From: Arthrobacter sp. MA-N2
GTDB taxonomy: Bacteria; Actinomycetota; Actinomycetes; Actinomycetales; Micrococcaceae
Length of the DNA stretch: 64,000 nt
Assembly (NCBI RefSeq): GCF_000517125.1
Contig: NZ_KI912157.1
Coordinates: forward strand, 278,979-342,978
Reading direction: 5' to 3'
Shown here: positions 8,470 to 16,364 of the stretch, piece by piece
How positions within the stretch are numbered: the first letter of the stretch is position 1
Layout of the letters: every line of letters starts with the position of its first letter
Made by a program: the position numbers and the translations under genes
Notes under the pieces: model-generated
Seen by the model: only the letters and a program-made list of their open reading frames with translations
Database searches by the model: none
What the model was told of the DNA's origin: nothing

Positions 8470-9470
8470 GACTCCTGTGTAGTTGCGGCGAGCATCGTCG
8501 CGTGGGTGTACTTTTGGTGCAGCCGGGCCCAGCGGGTCCCTGCTTCCCGGGCCCCCAGAAGGTATTCCTGGGGAACGTGGTGGTAGGGCGGCCTGGCCGG
8601 CCCAGGGTCGACCAGGCCGCCAGCGGCAAACCGCGCCTTCTCGAGCGGGATGTTATAGAGGGAGAATTCCGCGAAGCTTCCGTTCGGGAAGAGGGTCTCC
8701 ATGGCGCGGCGCATCTCGTCGCTGACCATTTGGGCCCGCTCGTAGTCCGAGCTGTTGATAGCCTCTCGAAGGGCGATGAGCGGGGCCATCCCGCAGTTGC
8801 CGCTGCCGGTCCATGTGGCTCGGGCTGCCCCGCCGACCCGCCGACGGGCGCTGAGCCAGTCTGTGTCCAGCGGCATGATGGTCAGGTCATCGCCGCATGC
8901 TTCGACGTCCGCCTCGTAGTCAGGCGTCAGCGCAACGTACTTGGCGCCGATCACCGTGGGAATTTGGGCCAGCTCACGGTAGACGGCAGTGCTGATCTTG
9001 CCTTTGAAGACCTGAGGATTGTCGTAGATCACGATGGGGGCCTCAGGCAGTGCCTCGGCGACGTCGGAGTAGTAGCCGATGATCGTCTTGTCATCGCAGG
9101 CGCTCCACATCGGCCGGCCCAGAAAGAGACCGGTGGCACCCAGTTCCATCAGCCGGCGGCCGCGCTGGATAGTCTCCCGCGTGCTGAGGGCGGTGGCACC
9201 GGCAAACACAGGGACCGCACCGTCGACCTCGCGGACGACCTGGGCGACGAACCCTTCCAACTCCGCCTGCGACAAAGTCGCGGCCTCGCCGAACGTGCCG
9301 TTGGTCATGATCCCATCGACGCCGCCATCGATGACCGACCGGACGAGCCGGGTGGTCTCGTCGTGGTCGACCGTGTCATCGACCGTCAGGAGGTCAGCGT
9401 CCTTGAGCGCCGGAGTGGGCAGTATGTTGTAGACGCCCTGCAGGTCCCGGGCAGTCATGGGGAGGGTCAT
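8466..9470 (-). CDS. hydratase-aldolase of the NahE/PhdJ type (DHDPS superfamily)
   Basis: A 334-residue TIM-barrel class I aldolase. The family signature TNGTFGEAATLS is at residues 56-67, Tyr149 is in VIYDNPQVFKG, and the Schiff-base lysine is Lys177 in IGAKYVALTPD. Length and the long C-terminal tail match trans-o-hydroxybenzylidenepyruvate hydratase-aldolase (NahE) and carboxybenzalpyruvate hydratase-aldolase (PhdJ) rather than dihydrodipicolinate synthase (about 290). Such enzymes split a benzylidene-pyruvate into pyruvate and an aromatic aldehyde. It sits between flavin reductase and extradiol dioxygenase genes, and the aldehyde would pass to the dehydrogenase at 5571-7040. Confidence 0.88.
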   Translation of the reverse strand: MTLPMTARDLQGVYNILPTPALKDADLLTVDDTVDHDETTRLVRSVIDGGVDGIMTNGTFGEAATLSQAELEGFVAQVVREVDGAVPVFAGATALSTRETIQRGRRLMELGATGLFLGRPMWSACDDKTIIGYYSDVAEALPEAPIVIYDNPQVFKGKISTAVYRELAQIPTVIGAKYVALTPDYEADVEACGDDLTIMPLDTDWLSARRRVGGAARATWTGSGNCGMAPLIALREAINSSDYERAQMVSDEMRRAMETLFPNGSFAEFSLYNIPLEKARFAAGGLVDPGPARPPYHHVPQEYLLGAREAGTRWARLHQKYTHATMLAATTQES

Positions 9471-9507
9471 ATGGATCTCCTGGTGGTTTTCGTGGGGGTT
9501 TGAGCGG

Positions 9508-10059
9508 TCAGTACAGCGACCACTCGAAGTTGTGCGGTTGGGTCATCTGAATGTGTTTGGCGTCGAGTTCGCCCAGCTGGGAGCGGTAGAACACCAGCGG
9601 TGTGGCGTCCGATGCTCCCTCTTGGACATGGAGCACACGCCCGACGAGCATCGTGTGGTCACCGACCGTGCGGCGCTCGTGGAGTTCACAGTCCAGCCAC
9701 AGGACGCAGCCGTTCAGCTGCGGCAGGTGGTTGGGCGACCAGCCCCAGGTATCCTCGGCGAACCGTTCGTCCACCCGGCGCTTCGAGGCGTATTGGAAGC
9801 ACAAGTCCTCCTGGCCTTTGGCCAGCAGGTTCACTTGAAAACGTCCTGCCTCGATGATTCGCTGGGCGGTGGCTGAGGTGTCGAGCGCGTAATAGGACAC
9901 CAGGGGAGGATCAAGGGAGATCGATGCGAGGCTACCGACGGTCATGCCGATCGGGGTCTCGTCGTGGACGGCAGTGATTACGGCTACCGGGGTCGGGATC
10001 TTGCCATAGGCCCGCTTGAGCGCGGAATCGGTCGGGATTTGGATGGTGTCAACGGTCAT
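9508..10059 (-). CDS. flavin reductase partner of a two-component monooxygenase
   Basis: 183 residues of the short-chain flavin reductase (HpaC/HsaB) family. The flavin-binding region GMTVGSLASISLDPPLVSY and the later GRFQVNLLAKGQ are clear. It would reduce FMN or FAD with NAD(P)H and pass it by diffusion to the oxygenase encoded just upstream (54-base gap). The C-terminal HNFEWSLY end is intact. Pairing with the adjacent acyl-CoA-dehydrogenase-fold oxygenase is typical of HsaAB and related systems. Confidence 0.9.
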   Translation of the reverse strand: MTVDTIQIPTDSALKRAYGKIPTPVAVITAVHDETPIGMTVGSLASISLDPPLVSYYALDTSATAQRIIEAGRFQVNLLAKGQEDLCFQYASKRRVDERFAEDTWGWSPNHLPQLNGCVLWLDCELHERRTVGDHTMLVGRVLHVQEGASDATPLVFYRSQLGELDAKHIQMTQPHNFEWSLY

Positions 10060-10113
10060 GGCCGTGCTCCTCTCTGCTGGATGGGTTCCGGGATTTGGGT
10101 GTGCAAGGGAGCA

Positions 10114-11331
10114 TCACACGAACGGTGTCGGCATGTGGGCGATGCCAAGCAGGGTCCGGCCGTAGGCCTCGCGAGCGATTGCCGGGGAGATGAAGGCATG
10201 CCGTGACGCGGTCTCGATGTCGCGCCAGTACATCTGGAGGCGGTTGAATGTTCCGAAGCTGGAGGCCCCCCCGACGTTCAGAAGGGTGTCCACAGCCTCT
10301 CGGGCGCATACCGCAGCCCGGTCGACGGCCATTTTGGCGCGTGCGCGCTCCTGGATCGGCATGAACTCTCCGCTGGCGCCCCACCGGTCGATTTCCTCGG
10401 TGGCGGTGCGCAACAGCGCCTCGGCCGTGTCGATCAACGACGCGGCCTCCGCAACCTGGGACTGCACGAAGGAGACCTCAGAGGCGTTCTTGTAGAAGGA
10501 GTGCGAGATACCCTTGCCTTTGCCCAGCGATGCCAGGACAGTGTCGAGTGCTCCGCGGGCCATGCCGATCTGTGGCGAGATGAGCGCCACGGTGAACAAT
10601 GGCACTAAAGGCATGTTGAAGTGCGCACTGTCCGGGAAGCCTTGGGGAAACTCGTGCTGGAGGGTTCGCGGAAGCGACATCGACCGGTGTTCGGGCACGA
10701 AGACCTTCTCAGCGCTCAGAGTGTTCGAGCCAGTCCCCCGCATGCCTGCTACGTGCCACGTGTCCTTCCATCCCAGCTCCGAGCGCGGAATCAGGACGAA
10801 GACCTGATCGACAACCTCGCCGTGCTCATCGATGACCGGAGTCCCGAGCATCGCCCAGTCGGCGTAGTAGCTGCCTGATTGGAAACCCCAGCTTCCATTG
10901 ACCTCGAAGCCTCCCGTGACCCGCCTCGCCTCGCCGGCGATGGTGATGGCCCCGCAGAACAAGGCGTCGGGATTCTCTTCGAAGATCTCCGTGACGGCCT
11001 GCTCAGGGAAGTGCGAGATGGCCCACGCGGAGGCGTTGGACAAACCGCCGATCCACGCTGAAGACGGGCAGTGCCTGCCAACCGCAGCGAGCACCTCGAA
11101 GAGCGTGCGGGAGGACACCTCGAGTCCGCCGTAGGCGTGGGGCCGGGTCACCCGGAAGACACCAGCGTCTACCAAGGCGCGAATACTTTCGTCGGGTACC
11201 TTGCGCTGTTCGTCAGCGATCAAGGCATTGGCGGCCAGCAGCCCAGAGAGCTCATCGACGCGGGCCAGCAAAGCGTGGCGGTGCTCAAGATCGGCGAACG
11301 TGGTTTCGGCGGGGATTATGGCAGTGGACAT
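10114..11331 (-). CDS. flavin-dependent aromatic monooxygenase, HsaA/acyl-CoA-dehydrogenase fold
   Basis: First gene of the minus-strand operon, 405 residues, with an AGGAG ribosome site 8 bases before the ATG. The fold is that of the group D flavin monooxygenases (HsaA, HpaB-like, DszC): N-terminal helical domain with VFRVTRPHAYGGLE, a central beta domain with NGSWGFQSGSYYADWAMLG, and a C-terminal four-helix domain ending in GGASSFGTFNRLQMYWRDI. These oxygenases hydroxylate phenols ortho to an existing hydroxyl using reduced flavin from a separate reductase. With the dioxygenase and aldolase downstream, hydroxylation of a naphthol-like phenol to a catechol is the simplest role. The true substrate is not shown by sequence. 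Confidence 0.88.
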   Translation of the reverse strand: MSTAIIPAETTFADLEHRHALLARVDELSGLLAANALIADEQRKVPDESIRALVDAGVFRVTRPHAYGGLEVSSRTLFEVLAAVGRHCPSSAWIGGLSNASAWAISHFPEQAVTEIFEENPDALFCGAITIAGEARRVTGGFEVNGSWGFQSGSYYADWAMLGTPVIDEHGEVVDQVFVLIPRSELGWKDTWHVAGMRGTGSNTLSAEKVFVPEHRSMSLPRTLQHEFPQGFPDSAHFNMPLVPLFTVALISPQIGMARGALDTVLASLGKGKGISHSFYKNASEVSFVQSQVAEAASLIDTAEALLRTATEEIDRWGASGEFMPIQERARAKMAVDRAAVCAREAVDTLLNVGGASSFGTFNRLQMYWRDIETASRHAFISPAIAREAYGRTLLGIAHMPTPFV

Positions 11332-11423
11332 GGACAGAACTCCTAGTCAGAGGTGAGCAAAATGGGTCCTGCGGCCCCGGAGGGGAAGACCTGGGTTCGG
11401 CGGTACAGCTGCCGGCATTTCGA

Positions 11424-11437
11424 TAACGTCAACGTTA
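11424..11437. promoter_or_regulatory. palindromic operator candidate TAACGT-CA-ACGTTA
   Basis: Six-base arms with a two-base spacer, 93 bases before the monooxygenase start. On the minus strand a TTGACG hexamer overlaps it and could serve as a -35 element, so a protein bound here would control the aromatic operon. The regulator (PucR-type, PaaX-type or other) is not known. Confidence 0.45.
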
Positions 11438-11789
11438 GGCTGGTCACATTTGAGGCGATTGTGGCGGGGAACCAGAGTCTCGCCGGCGCATTGGCCCCGC
11501 AGCACAAAGGCCGCGCCGTTGCACGGCAGGATGATCCACTCAACGTCACGCTCGTTGAACGGATGCGCACGATGGAGACTTTCGCCGCGCCCCTCTTCCA
11601 CCGCCCCCTGGCGCCGGGCAGCGGCAGCCCGAGGCGCAGCCAAGCGAAAAGGTGGCTTGTTGGGTGCAGTGCACCGCCAACTCCTTTCCGAGACCACGGA
11701 ATCCCTACCGGCATCATCGGCCAGCCGATCGCAAGGGCCGGTAACCGCAGGCCAGGGCCCTTCGCGCCAAGCCGCCGAACCAAGAATTG

Positions 11790-11798
11790 ATGTAACAT
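11790..11798. promoter_or_regulatory. ATGTAACAT operator candidate upstream of the PaaX gene
   Basis: ATGT-A-ACAT inverted repeat 56 bases before the PaaX start. Close copies lie at 12683-12690 and 12715-12722 in the salicylate operon promoter, which suggests autoregulation by the PaaX protein. Confidence 0.45.
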
Positions 11799-11854
11799 TT
11801 TTATGTGCACCGTTAGAGGTCATGTTGCATATAAATCCCGGAAAAGGAGGCCCC

Positions 11855-12688
11855 ATGGCGGAGACACCCCGGTCGCTCGTCCTGAATCTGTTCGGCGACT
11901 ACCTTCGCTATGCCGGCGGGGAGGTCAAGCTTGGCGAGCTGACCGAACTGATGGTGGCATTCGGCATGGAACCGGCCACCATCAGGGTCAGCATGTCCAG
12001 ACTCAAGAAGGAGGGCTGGTTCACCACCCGCAGGGAGGGCCGGGAGACGGTCTACGCCCTCAGTGAGGACATGCTTGACGTGCTCATTCAGGGCCGTGCA
12101 CGGATCTTCCGCCGCAGGCAGGAGCGCTGGACCGGTCGGTGGACCATGGTTATTTACCAGGTGCCCGAAACCGAGCGGGCGGTCCGGGAGCAACTTCGCA
12201 AGCAGCTGGCCTGGGCCGGATTTGGCCAGCTCTCCCCCTCGACCTGGCTGGCCCCGCACGATCTTTCGCGGGAAGCGAAGGAGCTCGCTTCCCGGTTTGT
12301 GTCTGCGCGGGTGGATGTCCTCTGGTGCGGTTGTGATGACGCGGAGGCGGCCCGCGACCTGGCCGCCCGATGCTGGGACCTGGAAGCGCTGGGACGGGAC
12401 TACCGGGATTTCCTGAGCACCTACGCGCACCTGGACAACGAACGCGGCAACGCCAACAAGGACGGGAAGCAGGCACTGGTGGAGCGCACCCGGATCATCG
12501 ACGACTTCCGCCGCTTCCCCTTTCGCGATCCCGAGCTGCCGCAGGAGCTTCAGCCGGCGAACTGGCCCGGCCCGGCAGCATTCAGCCTGTTTGACCGGGT
12601 GCACAAACAGCTGGGGCCACAGGCGAACGCCTACGTGGAGGGCATCATCGGGCGTACCGTCGCAGTCACCCCAGAAGCAAACATGTAA
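11855..12688 (+). CDS. PaaX-family transcriptional regulator
   Basis: 277 residues, the usual PaaX length. The N-terminal winged helix is visible (residues about 5-70: LVLNLFGDYLRY, then EPATIRVSMSRLKKEGWFTT), followed by the PaaX central domain and the C-terminal RTRIIDDFRRFPFRDPELP segment typical of the family. PaaX proteins repress aromatic catabolic genes and are released by a CoA thioester. Here salicylyl-CoA or gentisyl-CoA made by the operon downstream is the attractive inducer. The open frame begins far upstream, but AAAAGGAGG six bases before the ATG at 11855 fixes the start. It lies directly upstream of, and is co-oriented with, the salicylate operon. Confidence 0.9.
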   Translation: MAETPRSLVLNLFGDYLRYAGGEVKLGELTELMVAFGMEPATIRVSMSRLKKEGWFTTRREGRETVYALSEDMLDVLIQGRARIFRRRQERWTGRWTMVIYQVPETERAVREQLRKQLAWAGFGQLSPSTWLAPHDLSREAKELASRFVSARVDVLWCGCDDAEAARDLAARCWDLEALGRDYRDFLSTYAHLDNERGNANKDGKQALVERTRIIDDFRRFPFRDPELPQELQPANWPGPAAFSLFDRVHKQLGPQANAYVEGIIGRTVAVTPEANM

Positions 12689-12725
12689 CAAAAGCTTGAC
12701 GGCCAACATGTACCAGTAACATACT
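12683..12725 (+). promoter_or_regulatory. salicylate operon promoter with ATGTAACA/AGTAACAT operators
   Basis: TTGACG at 12696-12701 and CATACT at 12720-12725 with an 18-base spacer form a plausible sigma-70-type promoter. ATGTAACA (12683-12690, overlapping the PaaX stop) and AGTAACAT (12715-12722, across the -10) match the motif upstream of the PaaX gene, as expected for repression by PaaX. Confidence 0.55.
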
Positions 12726-12766
12726 TGATCTATCCCACTCCCCCAATTTTTCAGAAGGTGGCATCG

Positions 12767-14335
12767 ATGGCACTTCGCGTAGCCTGCATTGGCGGCGGTC
12801 CTGGCGGACTGTTTTTCTCAACTTTGTTCAAGCAGACAGTTCCCGACGCCGAAGTCGTGCTCTTTGAACGAAACCAGGCCACGGACGCATTCGGCTTCGG
12901 CGTGGTCTTCTCCGACGCAACCCTGAACAAAATCAACGAGGCCGATCCCGTGGTCCACGACGGCCTGCGGGACTTCGGCACACACTGGGACGACATCGAG
13001 GTCTGGCTCAAGGGCGAGCAGAAGTCCTTCAGCGGTAACGGCATGGCCGCGATCTACCGCAAGACCCTACTTCAGCTGATGCAGGAACGGGCCGCGGACG
13101 CCGGCGTCGACATGCGCTTCGGCCAGTATGTCCCGGACCTGTCCCAGCTCGCAGACTTTGACCTGATCGTGGGCGCAGACGGCGCCAATTCATCGACCCG
13201 GGAACAGCTCGGCGAAAGCCTGGGCCACACCGCTGAGATGGCCACCGCCAAGTTCATCTGGTTCGGAACCAGCCACATCTTCAAGGGCATGACCTTCCTG
13301 CACCGGAAGAGCGAGTTCGGTAACTTCGCGGTTCACGGCTACCCGATCAGCGACAAGCTGAGCACTTTCATTGTCGAAACCGACGAGGAAACCTGGCGCA
13401 AAGCCGGGCTCGACGAATTCGATGTCAGCCAGCCCCCGGGACCTTCGGACCTGAAGACCCAACGATTCCTCGAAAAGCTCTTCGCCGAGGACATCGCCGG
13501 CGAACCGCTGGTGGCCAACAGCTCCCGCTGGGCGAATTTCCGCACCCGCCGGACTCAGTCCTGGCACAAGGGCAACGTCGTCCTGCTCGGCGATGCCGTA
13601 CACACGGCACACTTCTCCGTTGGATCCGGGACGAAGATGGCCATGGAGGACGCCATCACCCTGGTCCGCGAAGTCGCCGCACACCAGGACGACCTCGAAA
13701 CTGCGTTCACCAACTACGAGGCCGAGCGTCAGCCGCAGGTGGCCAAAATCCAGAACCAGGCACGCGGCGGACTGAGCTGGTGGGAACATTTCGGCAGGTA
13801 CTACAACTCCTTCGCCCCCACCCAGTTCACCTTCCATTTCTTCTCCCGCAGCATCGACATCGACAAGATCCGCCAGCGCGATGCCGGCTTTGTTGAGTCC
13901 GTGGAAGGAGACTGGCTGGCCCGGCACGGCCACACACCACTGGAAACACCCCTCGATGCCGGCTCTGTCCGGTTCGGCGGGCGCCAGCTCTCCCTCACCC
14001 AGCAGGGGGGCCGGGCCGCCCTGGCCGGGCCAGGCGGCAGCATTGCCGTGGTCACCGACCCTGCCGAGGCAAACACCACCACGGCACTGCTGCTCACCGC
14101 GCCGGACACCGAAGAGGGCCTGGCCGCAGTCTTTGACCAGCTGCCGGACCAGGCCGCTGCCGTCGTGATCCGGGGCGGTAACCCCTTTACCCGGATTCTC
14201 CTGTCCGAGGAAGCCCGGCTCGGCCGCGGCCTCACCAGTGTCATCGTTGACGACCGGGGCTCGGTATCAGCGCTCACCCTGGTGCTCTCCGGCCGGGCAG
14301 ACGCTGTCGCCACTCCGGAGGCAGACCATGCATAA
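12767..14335 (+). CDS. FAD-dependent salicylyl-CoA 5-hydroxylase-like monooxygenase
   Basis: 522 residues, class A flavoprotein hydroxylase. The FAD-binding motif CIGGGPGGLFFSTLF is at the N-terminus, the DG motif is LIVGADGANSS, and the GD motif is VVLLGDAVHTAHFSVGSGTK. The IGGGPGGL start and the HTAHFSVGSGTK segment are features of the salicylyl-CoA 5-hydroxylase and 2-aminobenzoyl-CoA monooxygenase group. The ATG at 12767 is preceded by AGAAGGTGG; an upstream TTG at 12725 falls in the -10 element and is unlikely. The gene is followed by two CoA-activation genes and gentisate genes, matching the salicylyl-CoA to gentisyl-CoA route known from Streptomyces (Sdg pathway). Confidence 0.87.
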   Translation: MALRVACIGGGPGGLFFSTLFKQTVPDAEVVLFERNQATDAFGFGVVFSDATLNKINEADPVVHDGLRDFGTHWDDIEVWLKGEQKSFSGNGMAAIYRKTLLQLMQERAADAGVDMRFGQYVPDLSQLADFDLIVGADGANSSTREQLGESLGHTAEMATAKFIWFGTSHIFKGMTFLHRKSEFGNFAVHGYPISDKLSTFIVETDEETWRKAGLDEFDVSQPPGPSDLKTQRFLEKLFAEDIAGEPLVANSSRWANFRTRRTQSWHKGNVVLLGDAVHTAHFSVGSGTKMAMEDAITLVREVAAHQDDLETAFTNYEAERQPQVAKIQNQARGGLSWWEHFGRYYNSFAPTQFTFHFFSRSIDIDKIRQRDAGFVESVEGDWLARHGHTPLETPLDAGSVRFGGRQLSLTQQGGRAALAGPGGSIAVVTDPAEANTTTALLLTAPDTEEGLAAVFDQLPDQAAAVVIRGGNPFTRILLSEEARLGRGLTSVIVDDRGSVSALTLVLSGRADAVATPEADHA

Positions 14336-16364
14336 CCTGTCGCCGCTGTTCGAACCCCGCGGCGTGATCGTCGTCGGGGCCTCGTCCAGCCCGGAGAAAC
14401 TGGGTGCCGTCATGGCGCAGTCCCTAGCCACGTATCCGGCACCCGTGGAACTGGTGAACAGCCGCGGTGAGAACGGGATGCACACCAGCATCGCCGGCGC
14501 AGCGGCCGCGATCCCGGGCGGTCCCGATCTTGCCGTCCTCTGCGTCCCTGCCGCTGCCACAGCCCAGGCTCTGCGGGACAGTGCAGCCGTCGGCGTCAAA
14601 GCGGCCCTGGTCTGCGCAGGCGGATTCGCCGAAGCCGGCGGCCCCGGTCTCGCGTTCGACCGGGACGTCCGGGAAGCCATCCGGGAAACGGGGATCCGGC
14701 TGCTCGGCCCCAACACTTCTGGTTTCTTCGTTCCGCACCGTAACCTGCGCGCAAGCTTTGTGCCCGGCGTCGCAGAACTGGAACCCGGCTCGGTGGCCGT
14801 GGTGGCCGCCAGCGGCGGCGTCAACCACGTCCTGGCCTTCCACCTGCAACGCGCTGGAGTGGGCGTCAGCCTTGCCGTCGGCATCGGCGCCGGCACGGAC
14901 ATCACCGCACCGGACGTGCTGGACTACCTGATCTCCGATGACCAGACCCAAGCAGTTGCCCTGCACCTGGAGACCGTTGCGGACGGCCCTGCCCTGGCGG
15001 AGTCGGTCTCCCGCCTCAGCGCGGTCAAACCAGTGGTCGCGCTGGTAGTCGGACAGAATGATGTGTCCGAATTTGCCCAGTCACACACCGGCGCCCTGGC
15101 CACGTCGTGGCGCACCACCCGTGCCGTCCTGAAACAGGCAGGCGCCGTGATCGTCGACGACGAGAACCAGCTGGTTGCCGCTGTCACCGCCCTTACTGGG
15201 CGCCGCCTGGCACCCGCGGCCGATCCCGGCGTCGGGCTCATCACCGGCCAGGCCGGCCCCGGCCTGCTGATCGCCGATGCTCTCCATACTGCCGGCGTGA
15301 CGCTGCCGCGCCTCACTCAGGCCAGCCAGGACACCATCGCGACGATCCTGCCGCCCATCACGTTCCAAGCAAACCCGGTGGACACCGGCCGTCCCGGCCC
15401 CGGGTACGGAAACATCGTGGCAGCTGTGGCCGCGGATCCGGCCATCGATGTGGTCGCCGTATACGGACTGACAGAACCCGTGGCCGACCTGCCGGCATCC
15501 GTCGCCGAATCCGGCGCGGCCGAGGCGCTCCCGTTCCTGATCGGTGTGGACGGACCCGACGGTGACGTTGAACGTACCCGCAAATCCGCCCAAGTCCACG
15601 GCCTGCCGCTGATCACCGGACCAACGTCGCTGGCCCACGGCATTGCCGCGCTGGTCAACGACGCCCGGGGACAGTTCCAGCGTGCTCAGGCTGCGGCCGT
15701 TTCCTTCGCCTGGCCCGATGTGGAAGGACCGTGGGACGAGGACCGTGCCAAGGAATTGCTCGGCGCGCTGGGCATCGCCACACCCGCCCGGCGCAGCTGC
15801 AGCACCCGCGCCGCCGCCCAGGAGGCTCTCGCCGAGCTGGGCGGCCCGGTGGCGGTGAAGCTGCTCGACGCAGCCGTCCTGCACAAAACCGAGATCGGCG
15901 GTGTGCACCTGGGCGTGAATACCGCTGCGGCCATGGACCTGGCTTTGGACGGCCTGGAGGCAGCCGGGGCCCGCGAATTCCTGGTCGAGGCCATGGCACC
16001 ATCGGGGGTTGACCTGGTGGCGGGAGTGCGCCGCGACCCCGTTTTCGGCCCGATCGTCGTCTTTGGCCTCGGCGGCACCGCCGCTGAAGTCTTCGCCGAC
16101 ATTTCCATCCGTTCGGCCCCGCTATCCGCCCGCGAGGCTGAAGGCATGCCCGCAGATCTCCAGGCCCGCGAACTGCTGCACGGCTTCCGCTCCGGTCCTA
16201 CCGTGGACACGGCCGAGCTGGCAGGCATTTTGGTCCGGCTCGGTGACGCGCTCGTTGCCAATGACCAAATCGCCGAGATCGAAATAAACCCTTTGCGCCT
16301 GACCCGTGACGGTCTCATAGCGCTTGACGCAGTAGTGATCAATGTCGAGGAGTACATGAAATGA
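14328..16364 (+). CDS. ADP-forming acyl-CoA synthetase family protein (CoA ligase of the salicylate operon)
   Basis: 678 residues with the single-chain ADP-forming acetyl-CoA synthetase layout: CoA-binding Rossmann domain (GVIVVGASSSPEKLG, residues about 11-25), succinyl-CoA ligase-like domains with the catalytic His in SHTGALATSWR, and a C-terminal ATP-grasp domain with VAVKLLDAAVLHKTEIGGVH. It catalyses acyl-CoA formation through a phosphohistidine. The ATG overlaps the hydroxylase stop by 8 bases; the open frame continues upstream but lies inside that gene. The next gene is an AMP-forming ligase, so the operon carries two activating enzymes. The ligase may make salicylyl-AMP and this protein may deliver CoA, or each may act on a different acid. 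Confidence 0.85.
   Translation: MHNLSPLFEPRGVIVVGASSSPEKLGAVMAQSLATYPAPVELVNSRGENGMHTSIAGAAAAIPGGPDLAVLCVPAAATAQALRDSAAVGVKAALVCAGGFAEAGGPGLAFDRDVREAIRETGIRLLGPNTSGFFVPHRNLRASFVPGVAELEPGSVAVVAASGGVNHVLAFHLQRAGVGVSLAVGIGAGTDITAPDVLDYLISDDQTQAVALHLETVADGPALAESVSRLSAVKPVVALVVGQNDVSEFAQSHTGALATSWRTTRAVLKQAGAVIVDDENQLVAAVTALTGRRLAPAADPGVGLITGQAGPGLLIADALHTAGVTLPRLTQASQDTIATILPPITFQANPVDTGRPGPGYGNIVAAVAADPAIDVVAVYGLTEPVADLPASVAESGAAEALPFLIGVDGPDGDVERTRKSAQVHGLPLITGPTSLAHGIAALVNDARGQFQRAQAAAVSFAWPDVEGPWDEDRAKELLGALGIATPARRSCSTRAAAQEALAELGGPVAVKLLDAAVLHKTEIGGVHLGVNTAAAMDLALDGLEAAGAREFLVEAMAPSGVDLVAGVRRDPVFGPIVVFGLGGTAAEVFADISIRSAPLSAREAEGMPADLQARELLHGFRSGPTVDTAELAGILVRLGDALVANDQIAEIEINPLRLTRDGLIALDAVVINVEEYMK

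Larger units (their letters stand above)
11332..11854. promoter_or_regulatory. divergent control region between the two catabolic operons
   Basis: About 520 bases without a convincing gene separate the minus-strand aromatic operon from the PaaX gene. It holds a perfect palindrome at 11424-11437 and an ATGTAACAT motif at 11790-11798 that recurs before the salicylate operon. Both operons probably start here. Confidence 0.6.

Noticed and set aside
8502..9503. Long plus-strand frame of 333 codons opposite the aldolase gene
   Set aside because: Antisense shadow typical of GC-rich DNA; the minus-strand frame carries the full aldolase motif set.
11450..11854. N-terminal extension of the PaaX frame
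   Set aside because: Extension is Arg/Pro-rich, PaaX proteins start at the winged helix, and a strong ribosome site precedes the ATG at 11855.
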